64,000 bases of DNA from Microbacterium oxydans (GTDB lineage Bacteria > Actinomycetota > Actinomycetes > Actinomycetales > Microbacteriaceae). The translations under genes were made by a program, and so were the position numbers. A model generated the notes under the pieces. That model searched no databases. It was not told where the DNA came from and was given only the letters and a program-made list of their open reading frames with translations. Every line of letters starts with the position of its first letter. The first letter of the stretch is position 1. This document shows positions 61,736 to 64,000 of this stretch, in pieces. The DNA lies in the NCBI RefSeq assembly GCF_006540085.1, contig NZ_BJOG01000001.1:62001-126000 (forward strand), written 5' to 3'.

Positions 61736-62104
61736 ATGGCCGCGAAGTGGATCGAAGCGATCACCGGATCGCTCGAAGAGAAGAAGCTGTACAAGCAGGC
61801 GCAAGCCCGCATCAACGCACTGCCCGAGCCGTACCGGGAGATGGCGAAGGCCCAGCAGCGCTACAACATGTATTACGGCGGCGTCACCGACGGCGACACC
61901 ATCGTGAAGATGTTCCTCGACATCGCAGACATGTGGGAGCGCGCCGCACTCGACGGCACCCCGGTCAGCGCCATCGTCGGCGACGACCCGGTCGAGTTCG
62001 CCGAGAACTACGCCGCGGCGTACGGCGGACGCCAGTGGATCGACAAGGAGCGCGCACGCCTCATCAAGGCGTTCGACGACGCGAAGAAGAAGGAGGAATC
62101 ATGA
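61736..62104 (+). CDS. DUF1048-family protein
   Basis: This 122-residue all-helical protein has the DUF1048 pattern (LEEKKLYKQAQARINALPEPYREMAKAQQRYNMYYGG and FLDIADMWERAALDGTPVSAIVGDDPVEFAENY). DUF1048 proteins are very often paired with PadR regulators and ABC exporters. It is one base after padR and overlaps the ATPase by 4 nt. Its job is not known; a regulatory partner role is inferred from this constant pairing. Confidence 0.88.
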   Translation: MAAKWIEAITGSLEEKKLYKQAQARINALPEPYREMAKAQQRYNMYYGGVTDGDTIVKMFLDIADMWERAALDGTPVSAIVGDDPVEFAENYAAAYGGRQWIDKERARLIKAFDDAKKKEES

Positions 62105-62874
62105 CGAACCCCGCCATCTCGGTGCACGGCATCGAGAAGTCCTACAAAGATCTGCACGTGCTGCGCGGCGTCGACTTCGAGGTCGAGAAGGGCAGCATCT
62201 TCGCCCTCCTCGGCTCGAACGGCGCCGGTAAGACCACCATGGTGCGCATCCTCTCCACCCTGCTGAAGTCGGATGCCGGAACCGCGACGGTGCAGGGCGT
62301 GGATGTGGCCGCAGACCCGGTCGGAGTGCGCGAGCGCATCAGCCTCACCGGACAGTTCGCCGCGGTCGACGAGATCCTCACCGGACGCGAGAACCTCGTG
62401 CTCGTCGCGAAGCTGCGGCATCTGCCCGACGCCGGGAAGGTCGCCGACGACCTGCTCGCCACGTTCCGTCTGACGGATGCCGGCGGGCGCAAGGTCGGCA
62501 CCTACTCGGGCGGCATGCGTCGCCGTCTCGACATCGCGATGAGTCTGGTCGGACACCCCGAGGTCATCTACCTCGACGAGCCGACCACCGGCCTTGACCC
62601 CGAAGCCCGCATCGAGGTGTGGGACGTGGTCAAGGAACTCGCGAACACCGGCACCACGGTGCTGCTCACCACGCAGTACCTCGACGAGGCCGAGCAGCTG
62701 GCCGACCGCATCGCGATCCTGCACGAGGGCCGCATCATCGCGAACGACACCCTCGCCGGACTCAAGCGCCTGCTTCCGGCCGCGAAGGTCGAGTACGTCG
62801 AGAAGCAGCCCACCCTCGAGGAGATCTTCCTCACCCTCATCGGCCCCTCATCCGGAAAGGAGAAGGCAGCATGA
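62101..62874 (+). CDS. ABC exporter ATP-binding protein (DrrA-like)
   Basis: This 257-residue ATPase has Walker A GSNGAGKTTMVRIL, signature YSGGMRRRLDIAMSL, Walker B VIYLDEPTTGLDPEARIE and a C-terminal tail with EIFLTLIG, typical of DrrA-type drug exporters. It overlaps neighbours by 4 nt on both sides. Confidence 0.93.
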   Translation: MTNPAISVHGIEKSYKDLHVLRGVDFEVEKGSIFALLGSNGAGKTTMVRILSTLLKSDAGTATVQGVDVAADPVGVRERISLTGQFAAVDEILTGRENLVLVAKLRHLPDAGKVADDLLATFRLTDAGGRKVGTYSGGMRRRLDIAMSLVGHPEVIYLDEPTTGLDPEARIEVWDVVKELANTGTTVLLTTQYLDEAEQLADRIAILHEGRIIANDTLAGLKRLLPAAKVEYVEKQPTLEEIFLTLIGPSSGKEKAA

Positions 62875-63638
62875 CCACGCACTTCGCCGCCGACACGGCG
62901 ACACTCACCGGCCGCTCCATGCGGCACATCTTCCGCAGCCCCGACACGATCATCACCACGGCAGTCACCCCGATCGCCCTGATGCTCCTGTTCGTGTACG
63001 TCTTCGGCGGCGCCCTCCAGCAGAGCACCGGCGTCGACAACTACGTGAACTACCTGCTCCCCGGCATCCTGCTCATCGCGATCGCGTCGGGCATCGCCTA
63101 CACGGCGTTCCGGCTGTTCACCGACATGCAGAGCGGCATCTTCGAGCGGTTCCACTCCATGCCGATCGCCCGATCGAGCGTGTTGTGGGCCCATGTGCTC
63201 ACGTCCCTCACGGCGAACGCCATCACCCTGGCGATCATCTTCGGCGTCGGATTCCTCATGGGCTTCCGCACCGGGGCGAGCTTCTGGGCCTGGCTCGGAG
63301 TCGTCGGCATCCTGATGCTGTTCACGCTGGCACTCACCTGGCTGGCGATCATCGCGGGCCTGAACGCCAAGACGGTCGACGGCGCGAGTGCCTTCTCGTA
63401 CCCGCTGATCTTCCTGCCGTTCATCAGCTCGGCGTTCGTGCCCACCGACACCATGCCGGCACCGGTGCAGTGGTTCGCAGACAACCAGCCCGTCACCTCG
63501 ATCGTCAACACCATCCAGGCGCTGTTCGCGCAGGAGCCGGTCGGGTCCGAGATCTGGGTCGCCCTCGCCTGGTGCGTCGGGATCCTCGTGGTCGCCTACG
63601 TGTTCGCGATCATCTCCTACCGGAAGAAGGTCAGCTGA
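62871..63638 (+). CDS. ABC-2-type exporter permease (DrrB-like)
   Basis: This 255-residue permease has six helices and the ABC-2 features IFRSPDTIITTAVTPIALMLLFVYVFGG and LFTDMQSGIFERFHSMPIARSSVLWAHVL. It pairs with the DrrA-like ATPase for drug or lipid export. The start overlaps the ATPase stop by 4 nt. Confidence 0.93.
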   Translation: MTTHFAADTATLTGRSMRHIFRSPDTIITTAVTPIALMLLFVYVFGGALQQSTGVDNYVNYLLPGILLIAIASGIAYTAFRLFTDMQSGIFERFHSMPIARSSVLWAHVLTSLTANAITLAIIFGVGFLMGFRTGASFWAWLGVVGILMLFTLALTWLAIIAGLNAKTVDGASAFSYPLIFLPFISSAFVPTDTMPAPVQWFADNQPVTSIVNTIQALFAQEPVGSEIWVALAWCVGILVVAYVFAIISYRKKVS

Positions 63639-63667
63639 TCGACGCCAAGCGAGACGGGACGCTCCGA

Positions 63668-63685
63668 CCGGGGAATTCTCCCCGG
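63668..63685. terminator. hairpin terminator
   Basis: CCGGGGA-ATTC-TCCCCGG is a perfect 7-bp stem inside a longer imperfect stem. It lies between the convergent ends of the exporter operon (63638) and the permease at 63731. Confidence 0.75.
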
Positions 63686-63730
63686 CCGGGGCGTTTCGCC
63701 GCGCTCGGCGGCACCTTCGGACCCAGGGCC

Positions 63731-64000
63731 TCAGACCGTGCGGAGTGCCGCCGTGGGCGACAGGCGCGCGGCGCTGATCGCGGGGTAGAGCCCGGCGATC
63801 ACGCCGACCACCAGCGCCACGACCGGGCCACCGAACAGCACGACCGCAGGGATCGTCACCGCCTGCCCCTGGATCGAGGCGTAGACGACGACCCCGAGCG
63901 CGCCGACCGCGGCTCCGGCGAGACCCCCCAGCCCGCCGAGCACGATCGCCTCCGCCACGAACTGACCCGCGATCTGCCCCGAGCGCGCGCCGAGCGCACG
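63731..64000 (-). CDS. FtsX/MacB-family ABC permease (C-terminal part, cut by window edge)
   Basis: The last 89 residues are seen: a cytoplasmic RALGARSGQIAGQFVAEAIVLGG (the MacB-type hinge), two helices (GGLAGAAVGALGVVVYASI and ALVVGVIAGLYPAISAARL) and the typical end LSPTAALRTV. The rest is beyond base 64000. Confidence 0.9.
   Translation of the reverse strand, partial: RALGARSGQIAGQFVAEAIVLGGLGGLAGAAVGALGVVVYASIQGQAVTIPAVVLFGGPVVALVVGVIAGLYPAISAARLSPTAALRTV

Noticed and set aside
1..64000. tRNA genes, CRISPR arrays, insertion sequences or prophage genes
   Set aside because: No cloverleaf with conserved TTCGA-type arm, no regularly spaced repeats, and no transposase, integrase or phage structural gene were seen on either strand.

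Overview
The window is high-GC actinobacterial DNA, most like Microbacteriaceae (Microbacterium or a close relative). The pointers are GTG starts, tight 4-nt ATGA gene overlaps, LAxTG-type (class E sortase) wall-sorting signals, many sugar-catabolic operons with GntR, ROK and MarR regulators, and long antisense open frames. No rRNA, tRNA, CRISPR, phage or insertion sequence was seen. All functions are read from motifs and context; no database search was run.

Region 1 (1-12.2 kb): the start of dinB (cut by the window edge), a zinc-ribbon/nuclease-like protein, then a GntR-controlled carbohydrate module. Two minus-strand operons (SDR, enolase-superfamily dehydratase, SDR; and MFS transporter, Tat-exported beta-helix protein, ceramidase-type hydrolase) and a divergent gntR-SDR pair share a TGCTATAGCA operator. 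A MarR regulator with a palindromic operator and a quinone-oxidoreductase-like gene follow.

Region 2 (12.2-26.3 kb): a second carbohydrate module. A sugar ABC importer leads a minus-strand operon (epimerase, DapA-like aldolase, hydroxyacid dehydrogenase, Gfo/Idh/MocA, GNAT), with a paralogous beta-helix protein behind it. A divergent ROK regulator and two Gfo/Idh/MocA oxidoreductases face it. A strong hairpin lies between the binding-protein gene and its permeases.

Region 3 (26.3-31.2 kb): corA with a long leader holding a 22-codon upstream ORF, a secreted subtilase and two small hypothetical genes.

Region 4 (31.2-43.4 kb) is the most unusual: a surface-display island with a processive-type membrane GT2, an exosortase-family enzyme, four wall or secreted proteins, a 63-residue LAMTG mini-protein, a UDP-GlcNAc 2-epimerase, and a sigma factor fused in one chain to a zinc-binding anti-sigma domain, membrane helices, a Pro-rich stalk and an outside domain. 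A two-block ECF-like promoter (GCGTAAT, 16 nt, CGTCC-like) occurs four times, three of them 71-85 nt upstream of secreted-protein genes. This suggests one signal-to-surface regulon.

Region 5 (43.4-64 kb): an SGNH hydrolase; a peptidase E/Dcu/ThrE operon; a large LuxR-type ATPase regulator convergent with a 1731-residue, nine-repeat DUF11 adhesin; a MacB-type ABC pair divergent from a two-component system; a PadR-DUF1048-ABC operon behind an elaborate palindromic operator; and the end of another FtsX/MacB-type permease.
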